Part shown: positions 1 to 11,400 of the stretch, one piece after another
Layout: every line of letters starts with the position of its first letter
Position numbering within the stretch: the first letter of the stretch is position 1
Source of the DNA: Orthonyx spaldingii
Lineage: Eukaryota > Chordata > Aves > Passeriformes > Orthonychidae
Assembly: GCA_013397795.1 (NCBI GenBank)
Contig: VZTJ01002654.1
Coordinates: forward strand, 216,909-280,908
DNA: 64,000 nucleotides
Direction: 5' to 3'
Program-made: the position numbers and the translations under genes
Notes under the pieces: model-generated
What the model was told of the DNA's origin: nothing
What the model saw: the letters and a program-made list of their open reading frames with translations, nothing else
Databases searched by the model: none

Positions 1-713
1 TAACTGAATTAAATTAGGCTTTTTTCCTGAGAGCGAATGCCACACTTCCGACATCAGCCTCTCTATCCCACTCTCCACTTCCTCAGTATCATTTAAATAA
101 AATCCAGCATCAACCTGGAATACACTCTGCAGTCCGGTAGGTTTGAGGGCTGCAGTCCACGGGCCTCCCCCCACAATGTATAACTGAGGAAAAGCCCACT
201 GAAATGAATGTGACTGTGATTCCCTCCTGGAAGGGCTCCATCCCCACCCACTCACTTCAGAGTGCTTGGGTACAGAATTGGAGCAATCTCAAATAGACAG
301 TTCCTGAGCAAGAGAGGCATGTAGAGGATGTGCTGTATCCACTGAACCCAGCTCAGTGAACACAACAGATCACTGAGCTCAAATTAAGGGTACGTCTACT
401 TTTTCAAATATCGCAGTGACAAAACAAACAAACATATTTTATTACTAGTACCTTAAAACCACACAAAATCTATTTCATTTCCATATATGTTATTTCTAGA
501 AAAATATGTAATTTAAAATTCCTAATTTGATTATCCAATGTGCAACAGAGCTAGTGAAAACTTCTTATGGAGATTTGACAAGGTTTACATTCAGCAGAAA
601 AGCTTAAATTGATTCCTTAAGTTCCCTGCTTCCCCCAAATTCAAATGAATTTCATAATCCTATTATCACCAATAAAATTGTCAAGTAATTCTAAATAAAA
701 TTCTTTTAACTAC
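1..713. other. Unique AT-rich non-coding DNA
   Basis: No supportable gene or repeat. Only very short open frames occur, and no splice-bounded coding segment stands out. It is the left flank of the LTR fragment that begins at 714. Confidence 0.6.
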
Positions 714-1075
714 TGTATGGGGTTGCATGGCAAGGTTTTGGTAGTGGGTGGGGGCTGCAGGGGTGGCTTCAATGAAAAGCTGCCAGAAGTTTCCCCTGTG
801 TCCGATGGAGTCAATGCCAGGGGCTCCGAGAGGGACCCGGGCCAGGGCTGAGCCCATCAGCAATGGTGAATAACAGAGTTAAAAAGGGAAAAACTCCAGT
901 GCAATGGTAGCTGGAGAGAGGAGTGAGAATATGTGAAGGGAACAGACCTGCAGCCCCCCAGGTCTGGGTAGGAGGTGTTCCAGGTGCCAGAGCAGAGACC
1001 CCCCTGCAGGCCCTGGGGGTCCTGCCAGAGCAGGGGGATGCCCAAAGCCATGGAAGCCCGCATTGGAGACTGGGT
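714..1075 (+). mobile_element. 5' part of an avian ERV (ERVL-like) LTR, 3'-truncated
   Basis: The segment opens with TGTATGGGGTTGCATGGCAA and continues with text typical of a common avian LTR: 'ggttttggtag', a G-rich stretch, 'cccctgtgtccgatggag', 'ctggagagaggagtgagaat', then repeated 'gccagagcag'-type units. The known family starts TGTATTGGGTTTGCATGGC, so the left end at 714 is a true LTR terminus. A degenerate TATA-like stretch (gttaaaaaggg) lies near 873. The family's distal half (poly(A) signal and the GGTCAACCCAC terminus) is missing, and similarity fades near 1075, so this is a partial LTR, roughly a third of the full length I recall for the family. Orientation is plus, opposite to the solo LTRs at 14515 and 22068. 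No internal retroviral genes adjoin it. The ERVL assignment is from remembered family features and should be confirmed against a library. Confidence 0.75.
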
Positions 1076-3090
1076 CTCACACACAGTGCTGACAAATTGC
1101 AAACAACTTTATCTTTTGTCCAAATCCACTACTTCTTATGCATCTCAGAAAAGTTTGTGTGTGAGAAATGAGAAAAAAAAAAAGCCTGGCAAAGGTAATT
1201 GACTGGTCTAACCCCTGCTGCAGCTTTCATGACATTTCCATCAGGCAATGAGCAGCCTCTTGCCCAATGTTGGCCTGCTGTAAAATTTTACAAACTAGTG
1301 ATGCCTCCCAAGCCATGTGAGCAGCAATACACTGACAGGCAGCCAAACAAACAAGAGCAGACACACACACAAACACATCCATAATATACTTTAAGATAGG
1401 GAGGAAGAGGTCAGCTAAAGTCCATTCTTGCACAGTATAAAAAAAAATAGAGGCTTAGATTTGGGTCAGAAAATGCTTCAAGGAAGTTTTACCTTCACTT
1501 TCTTCATTAACTTTAGTTTTCTGGTCCTTTTGAGGGCTTACATGAACTGCCATAAAAGCCAAGGTGACAATTTGCTCCTTCAGTCCTCCTGATGCTAAAG
1601 GAAGGGAAAGAAACATCAGGAAGCCTTGCTCAGGAAAAAACACTCATATAGTATTTCACCAACACTTTTCAGTCACAGGTGTGCTATATATTCAAGTTTT
1701 TGGGCAACACAAGAAGCACTTCAAATATCTGTGAAGGCCATTTCCAATTATCTCCAAAAATAATTGTATAAACAATGATCTCAAGCACACATTTATGGGA
1801 GTGTGTGATTTATACACAGAACATGAATCCACAAAGTTCCAAGGATCCACACAGCTAATAAAAAAATCTGATATGGTTACTCAAGGACAGGACCATTTCA
1901 GTAGAAACTCCTTTGCAGCTGCGCACAGGGAGAAAGAAATCAGCATGGAGAGGAGATGAACTTTCAGAAGGGCCAGTTTAGCAAATAAAGGTATTTTTGG
2001 CTCCTTACTGACTGTCATGCTTTTAGAAGTTAAGGGTCAGTGCTGTGTTCAAGTGTCTCTTTGAAATGGCAGCTCTTCAACGAGCAGCTTGTCCCCAGGC
2101 TGTGGCCTCATCAAGGTCTGCCAGTGCAGACAGCTCAGCTGGAAACAAGGCTCCTGACAGCTGCAATGCACCTGAGGTTGACAATGCATGTGTTTATGTA
2201 CATTTATATCAAACTGGAAAGGACAGAGAAATACAGCTGAAATAGTTCAGAAACCTGCACATTAATAGGCAGGGTAAGGACTTGGCACAGACCTGAACTC
2301 ACAGGTGAAACGAGCTCTTCCCAGGGTACTGGGCAGATTCAAGTCACTGCATCCCCTGAGACTGGCATCACTTTCCCCCGTCTTCATATCCCTGTGACTC
2401 AGCACTGTCATATATGGCAGTCAGCACACAGCCTGTGCCACACACACACCTCCAGGTGCCGCTCACAAACCACTTGCAGGTACGAAACAGGTCTTAGCAA
2501 CAAGAACTGGGTGCCAAGAGACGAGTGGTACAGGATGAGTGGCTCAGATTTGAAGGGAAGGTGGTGACTTTCCACAGTCAAGACCCAAGAAACACACCTC
2601 ATACTCCCTCTAACACTGGGCTTTATCAAATAACACATTGAATTTTCAGAAGACAAAACAGAACCAATGCTCCTGTCCTTAAATCTTACTCAAACAAAAA
2701 GTTTGGAGTTTTTTTACTACAAAGACAAGGTCTCTCTTACTTCAAGCTTACTTCAAAACAGAAGCACTCTGAAGACAATGTTGGCTGCAGCCCAAAGCAT
2801 ATCAACCTGCCCTGCTTGAGGAAGGTGCAGCTCATTTTCCTTCAGCTGCCAGGTGCAATGTTCAGATAGCCATTAGCTCTGAATGCTCCAGAAAGCAGCG
2901 GTAACCAAGGCTCCTCATTTGGGAGGGAGGTCAGATATGTAACAAGAAACACTAAGTGGTCTGTGGTCACAGAAAAAAAGCATAAAAAGAAGAGAAAAGG
3001 ACCAAGGACCTCAGCCAAACCTGTAACACTCAGTGGAGCATACTGACAATACGGACAGCACTTAGCAAACCTCTTACTGAACTGTAGATG
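1076..3090. other. Unique non-coding DNA with one short CA repeat
   Basis: Apart from a short (CA)n stretch at 1361-1376 (one interruption), I see no repeat family and no gene. The open frames here are under about 85 codons, overlap one another on both strands, and resemble no known protein. Confidence 0.55.
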
Positions 3091-3099
3091 GTGCAACAT

Positions 3100-3158
3100 G
3101 ACTTGTGGGGTTTGGGGTTTTTGTGATTGTTGTTGTTGAGGTTGGGTTGGTTTTAACA
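3100..3158 (+). repeat. G/T-rich low-complexity tract
   Basis: A run of G and T with the runs GGGG, GGGG, GTTGTTGTTG and GGTTGGGTTGG. Two adjacent TTTGGGG-like units resemble a telomere-type motif, but there are too few to be an interstitial telomere. Four G-runs on the plus strand give weak G-quadruplex potential. Confidence 0.5.
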
Positions 3159-6100
3159 TTGCAAAGGAATCACTTCAGCTTTCCCACAGTAAGAGCACAT
3201 GCCTGTTCCCAGGCAGGTAGTGCAGTGAGCCAGCGGACCCTGACCCTGGCTTTTTGTTCCCAAGCATCAGGAGTGGTTTGGACTTGCCAAAGAAGGAACG
3301 CTGGCATCCCCTGACACCATCTTTTCTCTTCTTTGATCATGTGCTCTGACATATCCAAAATCTATGTTTCATCCAGCACTTCTTCTATCAGCATCCATGA
3401 CAGTGTTCCAAGGCTGTGACAGTTGCACAAAAAACAGTTGTGAAAGGGATTGCTGCAGGCTCAGCAATACTCTCTGCTATCAGTCACCAGCCACGTGGGG
3501 AAACGACAGCAAAGACAGTTGAACCTGATACAGAAAACAAAGGCAGCAGGGAGCCAGATAAAGGCACATGGGATGACCTGTGATGGAAAGAAAGAAATGC
3601 AAAGAATGGTTATGGATATCAAGGGTCTGGGAGCAAATTTGCTTATTCTCAGTGCTGCACTGCAAGGGCGAGCAGTGCAGAGACACCTCACTGAAACGGC
3701 ATCACCCAGCAGCAGCTCAGGGTTGTGCAGGAAACTATCTCAATATACAAGTTGTTGGTGTTTTGAAGTATCTGGGGTGCCCTCTGCAAGGAGCAGATGG
3801 AATGAAACACACCTGACAAGGAGCAAGTGGAATGAGACCCACCTGATGCGTGCAGGTGCAGTTGTTGTTGGTGCTTCTGATTTATGGAGCACAGTCAGGG
3901 AATGCCATAATCTGCCAGGCAGAGCTAATGAGAAGAGGCCTTATCTGGAGGGGCTTGAAGAGTTGTCACCTGTCCTTGCCATGGCCATTCCTCCTGCAGC
4001 TGCTCCATAGGCTCAGACAGGCTGGCACAGCTGGCACATGAGGATGCAGACCTACAGCACATGCTACAGCACCATGGGCACAGCCACTGTGAGAGAAGTG
4101 GTAGAGCTCCCGGCATAGTCTTACAGTCCTCTAGCATCTCTCATTCAGCTTCTCCAATGTGTTTCTGCTCTCACTGATGCCAGAAACACGCCGGTGTCTC
4201 CATGGCACTACACACCTGCTGCTGCCCACCGTCCTCTTGAGACCCAGCGACCTGCAGCAGAGTGGGGGCAGGCGGGATTCCTGGGGTAGGCAGGAAGCCG
4301 CAGGGGACTTCAATTAACATTTAACCATCAACACTAGTAAAGATCAAGGCTTTTCCGACAGACCTATGGAGTTTATGTGGTTTTCAAAACACCTGCATTT
4401 CCTTCAAAGAGAATAGTAAAGAAAATTCATACTATCTCATTAATCAAAGAACTGAGCTTCAGAGCAGAAATAGTTTCTTTCCAAAATATTACATTGATCA
4501 TTGGAATTTAAAATCTAAGTTGAATTAAAGGCTTAGTATGCCTTTATTCAACTTTACATTTTTCACATTGGTCTTTGATCCATGATATTTCTGTGCCACG
4601 GAGGAAAAAAAAAGAAAAAGCCTACAAATGATCTTTCCACCACTTTAAGGCCTCAATTTTAGATTTACACAAAAAGCAACAAGTCTAGGAAAGATCTTCC
4701 CATTTTCTGCATCTGATTTTCTGCTCTTATTTTGGTAACTTGTATGTATTTTTGAAGATAGAAAATTAACGCACTAATGTCGGAAACAGTGATGTGTTAT
4801 TATGTTAATTATTAAGGACTCTAAAAGCCTGAAGTCATTTATGCTGAATGAGTGTAAATTATCTAATAAACCCTTTGATCATGACTTTCTGAGCTTCCCC
4901 TCCATAGGTGTAGTCTTCTCATTCATAGCCATGTCTAAACTATAGACTATTTGTGCATCCATACAGAATAAATCAGGCTCCCCAGAAAGCCCCTCATTAA
5001 CCTGCTTTGCAAGGACCTACTGATCCACAGGTGAGGGGGATCTGGGAATAAGCTGCTCTCTTCCACAGAGTCAGAGCAGCCTTACCAAAGGAGCTTTCTG
5101 CTTTAGAGAGTTCAAGATTTTTATAAACCCTGTCAATTACTATGCTTCAGAGGTTTAAGGGATCAGATTAAGGTTTTCATATACATTTCTATGCAGTTTA
5201 TATGCAGTTGTGTGAAGTAGTTTTGTGGTTTGGTTTTGGGTTGTGATGGGATTTTTTGAGCTACAGGGTGGCATTGTGCGGCAGAGCCAGCCCCTCTGAG
5301 CCCTGGAAGAGGAATCTTCCACCCAGGGGTCCCAGCAGTCCCTGCCATCAGTGCTGCTCAGTCATCTCCCAACCACCCGCCACTCCTAGGAAGGCATTTC
5401 CCCTTTGGCTATGTCCACCTCACATTCCTTTCCCTTCAGAGAGCAGTGTACCCTGCCCTCACCGAGCCTGGCCAGCACACCCACATTGCAGGAGGCACTC
5501 ACAGAGGTTTAGCTCAGTTTGGGATTTTTTGTTTTTGCATCTTCATACAAAACATCTCAAAACAAACCAGCCAGGGGTAAAACTTGCCCCAGCTGTGCAG
5601 AACACTCAGCACTCCCTGCCTCTGGGAGCATCTATCACATACCCTGTGTAAAAACAGTAAATTTTAAGTTATAGGTGTAGGAGCTGAGATTAAACTGACC
5701 TGAACCAGAATTGTCAGGTGTCGCTTTTTTTCTCCTTTTTACATTTACAGGCAAGGGTAAATAACCATTGAAACAGTGCAATTTCCCTGGCCCAAGAGTG
5801 AGGAGTCTGGCTTATCAGGGGGTCCTCCCCATCTGCTGGGGACCTCTCTCCTCCCATCACCACAGATGACCCATGGAAGGAGAGCCATGAGACACCGGAA
5901 ACAATAGGAGTCTCATAAACTCTCCCCTAAGTTCCACCCAGGAAAGGATATGTGTCCTGCAGATGATGGTGGAGCTCTGCAGTTCATAGAATGAACCTTT
6001 CAGGCCAGTAATGGTTAATGAGCCAGAGGGAACCAGCAGGCACTCACTCGCCTGTAAACACACAGTCCATAACTCCAGTGCGATGCCAGTTCTGTGGAAG

Positions 6101-7940
6101 TCATAGTGATGTCTCGTGTAAGAAGTGATCTACTTTTACTGGCCCAGAAAAACACACTTTTCTTTGCTAGTTTAGAAACTGAGCCTGAAAAATTTACACA
6201 CAGCTTCACCTTACCTTCATGTACAAAATCTGCCCACTATGCATAAGGATTTCAATCGCATGATAAGCACCTACTTACACGATTAGTGCTTCCATCCCTA
6301 ACACTGAGGGACAGAATTCAGGGAAATTGTTACTTTTAGGATCTGCCATCTGTTTGAGAGAAACCCACACAAGCCCAGATAGGAAAACAGGTGTGTCTTC
6401 ATTCTACCTTCTGTTTATTCCACCCTCTGGCACAAGCACATGAGAACATGGGGCAGCTAATGGTATGCACTTCTCTATCCTGAGCCTCTGGGCTTTTGCT
6501 CTTTAAGTCCTGGACAAGTTTATTTATGGAATTGCAGATGCTGGGCTATGTGTAACACAAGCTGTTATTTTGTTCTAGAAATCACATTTTCTACAGGCAT
6601 CTTGAATCCAGAACTTATGATATATTCCATTTGTGTGTAATAACTATTCATATAACACCTTTAGCTGGAAAAAGTCACCTTTATGGCTTTCTCTATTACT
6701 TTGCTTACAGATGACGCCAAGGAACCAATAACCATGTCACACATTTGGGCCACCAAAGCAAGTGGCTTTGTGTGGAACCATATAGTACCTGCCTTTGTAC
6801 TTCCAGAAACAAAGTCAGAATTTCTCCTCAGTCCTACTTTTTAACCAATCATATGCACAGTCGTTAAAATTAAATTGAATGCACCAGCTTAAAGCTCTTG
6901 ACCTGTTTCACGTCTGATTTGTACCAGATCTCATCCAGCACAGGTCTAAGGAGAAGCCAGCAGAACTTCAGCAGAGTGTCAGCAAGTGGCCCAGTATAGA
7001 GGTCACATCTTCACTTAACCTTTGCCATCCCCTCACACTGCTGTGACCTTCATGCTGGCTTGGACAAGTCCTGATACAAGGGAAGAGCTTCACTGTGTGA
7101 ACAATAGTTATTTCACTTCATCTTTCTCATGGCTTTTCCTCCCAGCCTTTAGAAATCTCCAGGCATTTGCTCAGAGCATCAAGCCTGAATTCACATCTGC
7201 ACAATCCATCCACTGAAGCCAAGTCTCTCCCGCAATTAAGGGAATGGCACACAGAGCAGCGCTGACCACCTGAAGCCTCCCAAGGTCTCACCCCTATTGA
7301 TCTGGGCCCTGGGCGGGGGAAGGCTGCTATAAGCACTAGTGGATTTGTGTCTATGTACCTGGTCTTTTCTGTGCTCAGACTCATTTTTTTGCATGGGAAG
7401 TTGAACTGGAATAGAAGAGCATGAGTTAAATATTTCATGTCGTACTGGAATATATATTTCATGATCAAATCCTTCAGAAAGGAAAAGATAAGATAGAGCT
7501 GCAAAAGCTTTAAATAAAGTATTTTCTGTACCCTCTAGACAGATTGATGGAAAAGTGCTTTCCCCCTTTTCTGTTGGTGTTAGAAAGGAAATTAGAAAAT
7601 AACATGATAGCAGTAGAAACAAATATTTAAAGTACATTTGAGAAATTACTTGTTATTGTTTGTAAACAGATGAAATTAATGTTTTATACACACTTGTCTT
7701 AAAGTACTGTGTTGCACGTGGTTCCTCCACAAATCACAGCCTCTCTTGAGAACAAGACATTTTGGCCTCAACCTGTAAGCAGCTCCAAACGTTGTTATTT
7801 GTTGTGCTGACCTGGAGAGCCCCGGACAGGAAAATGTAACAGTGCAGCTCTGTCAGAGCTGCTCTGCTCCATTCAGAGAGGTGAGATTGTTCCAGAAGTC
7901 TGCACTATGAAGGGTTTGTCACACTGGGGTGGTGTGTGGG
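3159..7940. other. Unique non-coding DNA
   Basis: No gene or transposable element recognised apart from the short tandem duplication at 3788-3847. A 186-codon plus-strand frame (3450-4010) begins at TTG, has no recognisable domain, and runs through that duplication, so I do not call it coding. Slightly GC-richer patches at 4190-4310 and 5260-5480 carry no identifiable feature. Confidence 0.55.
3788..3847. repeat. 30-bp tandem duplication, two copies
   Basis: Copy 1 (3788-3817) and copy 2 (3818-3847) are directly adjacent and match at about 25 of 30 positions by eye. Both contain 'aaggagca', 'tggaatga' and 'cacctga'. The divergence suggests an old local duplication rather than an active microsatellite. 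Confidence 0.85.
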
Positions 7941-8467
7941 ATCACAGAATCATGGAGTGGTTTGGGTTGGAAGGGTCCTTAAAGTCCATCCAGTCCCAGC
8001 CCCCTACCACGGCAGGGACACCTCCCACTGTCCCAGGCTGCTCCAAGCCCCAATGTCCAGCCTGGCCTTGGACACTGCCAGGGATCCAGGGGCAGCCACA
8101 GCTTCTCTGGGAAACCTCAGTGCCTCAACACTCCTACAAGGAAGAATTTCTTCCTAATAGTCCATCTAACCCTGCCCTCTGGCAGGGTGATCACAACAGG
8201 CCCTGCTAAAATGTCTTTCTTTTGGGTCCCCTTTAAGTATTGAAAGGCCACAACCAGGTCTCCCCAGATCCTTCTCTCTGCCAGGCTGGATTCTCCCAGC
8301 TCTCTCAGCCTCTCCTCACAGCAGAGGCTCTCCAGAGCCCTTTGCTGGGCTCTCTCCAGTCTGTCCATGTCTCTCCTGCACTGGGGAGCCCAGCTCTGGA
8401 CACAGTTTTCCAGATGTGGCCTCACCAGTGCTGTGTAGAGGGGCAGGTTCACCTCCCTCGGCCTGCT
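7941..8467 (-). mobile_element. CR1 LINE, 5'-truncated, 3' end plus C-terminus of ORF2
   Basis: Read on the minus strand, the element runs from about 8467 to its 3' end at 7941, where the plus strand shows 'atcacagaatcatgg' followed by 'tttgggttggaagg', the signature avian CR1 3' terminus. The ORF2 C-terminal region lies at 8117-8452. The 3' UTR includes 'ccaggctgctccaagcccc' and 'ggcagccacagcttctctgg', standard CR1 3'-end text. The upstream boundary is abrupt and abuts an A-rich stretch (8496-8550), as expected for a 5'-truncated retroposed copy. No convincing target duplication was found, which is common for CR1. Confidence 0.93.
8117..8452 (-). pseudogene. CR1 ORF2 (endonuclease/reverse transcriptase) C-terminal remnant
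   Basis: A 111-codon minus-strand frame encodes the post-polymerase C-terminal region of the CR1 ORF2 protein. Recognisable family blocks, in order, are LYTALVRPHLENCVQSWAPQ (residues 4-23), DRLERAQQRALESL, CCEERLRELGESSLAERR, a GDLVVAFQYLKG block, and the degenerate RVRWTIRKKFF, which corresponds to the usual RLDIRKKFF. Compared with the family, about ten residues are missing between the ERAQQRA helix and EERLRELG. The catalytic palm, the fingers and the N-terminal endonuclease are absent because the copy is 5'-truncated. It cannot encode an active enzyme. The frame has stayed open over about 330 bp, which suggests only moderate age. The leading ATG is a fortuitous internal methionine, not a native start. 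Confidence 0.9.
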
Positions 8468-11400
8468 CTATCTGAACATTGACCTTCACATAAACATCTG
8501 AAAAAAAAATCTAAAAATCAACAAAAACAACCAACAAACAACAACATTTCAAAGCAATAATCATTTTGGGGGCTGTTTTTCTTTGTCTCTCTCGTAGTGG
8601 CAAACCAAGATCTTGGATAAAAGATCTTCAGATTTTTCAGCCCATGGTTCAAGCAATTTCCAGTCCAACAAGAGCCCAGGGATGCTTCTCTGAAGCAGGT
8701 CCCTGAGGACAAAACTTGCTTTTGGAAACTGGAATTTGCCTGGCAGAGTTTGTGCACTGTCCTCCACCACTCCTCCCTAGTGTGCAGATTTCAAACATTT
8801 CTGAGAGCACTCACTTCTTTTCAGCATTCCCAGAAAAGTGTTCTGCTTCATTCAATTTCTGTAGCAAAGATCCAAATTGTTCACTGGCAGTTTACAAAGC
8901 AGCAAGTTAATGTTGGGCTCCCTTCGATTTGTGGAGAAAATAATCACAGAGCTTTGACAACTGAACAACAGACAATTTTATGTTGTTTCTGTGTTTTCTT
9001 TGAAGGAATAGATACAAAACCACCAGCAAGATTGTCACATGCAGTTAATCCTAGGAAAACCATTCCTAGGAAACTCCATCAAAGTTTTTGAGGATGGATG
9101 CGTTTGGGCTGGTGTGATGGAGCTGCCATGGAAACAGCTGGCACTCCACATCAGAGGTACAAACCACAGGGCATCTCTTCCAGGGACATCAAACATGGAA
9201 AAGCATCAGGATTCAGTAGTTGTGGCACATCTATGTAAGCAATGAAGTTGCAAGCATGCAATTAACCTGAAAATGAAGCAATTTAAAGGTCCTCCCTTGC
9301 CATACAGAGAGGTGCCTTGTGTGGATGACTGTGCACTCCCACCTGGCCCTGTGCATGGAGCCACAGTGACACCAGGGCCAAGCTCTCTGGTGGAATATTG
9401 CTGCCACTCCCCCACTCTCCTCTTTAAAAGGTTTCCCCGTTACCTTTCCACACAGACATTTGTTACAAGGAATGCAGAACTGGGAGGGTTTTTTTCTTCC
9501 TTGTTCCTATTTGTAAGACAAATAAAAATTTGAATTAATTTTAAAAAATCACAAACATATCTACAGCCTTGGCAAATCAAGTCTTGATGAGAGCCAAATG
9601 CCTTGAAATAACACGTGCCTCAGGACAGGCTGAGGGAAAATGCAGACAACAGAGTTTACTTATAACAGCTGGCAGAGGCAATACATTCTGGAAAATGTTT
9701 ATAAAATGCTTAAATGCTTATAGAATAGACTGGAAAAAAGAGAGGAAGAAACATTCAATTTCTACAAAACACAGTATATCAGGGATCTTCTGGTGGCTGC
9801 TGGGCCATGCCAAAGACAAGAGGGTTGAAGCCAACAGGCCTTTACCGACCCCAGAGCAGGTGGTGTGCTCATCTGGCAGGACACTCAGAGGATGATGTCC
9901 TGGGACACTTCCACTGGGCTCAAATGACGAGGTGAAGATCAGCATTTCTCATCAGGGAGGACCATGGAGGGACAACTATCCCAGAGCCACAGGGACACCT
10001 TGGCTGACACCTCACCTGTGACACTGAGCTCCCAGAGCAAGAACCCAGTGCTGCCTGTGGCTCTGCAGTCAGGCACACTACATGATCCACCCTGACCTTT
10101 GGACAGACAGTCCCACAATAGTCAGTGCCTGAACAGCATCTCAGGAAGGCAAAAAGTGCAGGAAATACACAGACAGACCCTTCAAAAGGGCCAAGAATAC
10201 CAGCAGACTTCGAAAATTGCGAGATGACATCAGTTAGCATTAAGATAAAGTTAAAAAATTATTGGTGGTGTTTCACACAAATATAAATAAATAAAAGACA
10301 GTGCTAAAACAAACCATTTGTGAATGCACAAACTGAAACCTGTAAGCAGGAATTCCAGAAAAGGGCACCAACCTGGGACTCAAGATAAACAGAAAAAGTA
10401 GAAAATTACTGTAGAATTTATCAGTCTTTTATTGTAATTCACTGCTTTTTCAAGCTTCTTTGCCATGATTGCTTTCAACCTGTAAACTCCTGCTGTCCAT
10501 GGGATGCAAAGATTATTGACTTTGCTAAGTGAACTTGAACGCCAAATCCTTCTCTCCTCTGCTGAAACAGCGTCCTGGACAGTGCTAGTGTGAAGCATAC
10601 ACATTATTATGTTGGTGTCCTTGACGACCTTTTCTTAGATCTTTAAAACTTCTCTGGATGAGTTTACACTTGGAATTGAATAGCTCTTTACTGCTCAGGC
10701 TGTTAGCGCATTAGAAATGTCAGCCTTTGAAATAGACATCACAAGGCATTTAGTTATAGAAAGCAACACAATTTTATTGCCTGACAAAAACAAGCTTAAA
10801 ACATTTCAGTTAAGAGACACAGCTGATTTTCACCTAAATACAGCAGGAGAAATACACTGTCAGTTGTTTCCTGAAGCTAACTTATCACAAAGCTGATGCA
10901 GCAAAATTGAGCTTATGGGTTCCTGAGGGAAAATAATTTTATTTATTTTCTTCTTTTTCACAAAACCAAAGAGCACGTGGGAAGTGCAAAGAGGCAGACA
11001 GAGAACAAACATGATTGTGAAGAAGTAAAAAGTGATTGGAAAATGTCAGGAAGAAATCAGACTAGATATAGTTGTCACTTCATTGATTTTCTGGTAAAGC
11101 ATTCAGGATCCCAAGCTCTCTGCCCATGTCATCATTCATTACTGCATGTACGAGGTCACAGAGGTTTTGCTGCAATTCTTTGCACTGCATGCACTGCTCA
11201 CATGTCGAGTTATCATTGCATCCTCACTTGTATCATCCTGTCATAACCTACAACATCGGCATGCCATTGAGCCTGCTGTAGAGACAGAGGTCTCATCAGG
11301 CTCAGCTTAAAACTAATCACAAGCAAGCTTTAAAGCGAAGACAACTTTCCTTTCTTACTCAGAGTAGAGGCCTTTGTGCCCAGATGAAAGCTGTTGTATC

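Noticed and set aside
3450..4010. 186-codon plus-strand open frame
   Set aside because: It starts at TTG, has no recognisable domain, and passes through a diverged tandem duplication.
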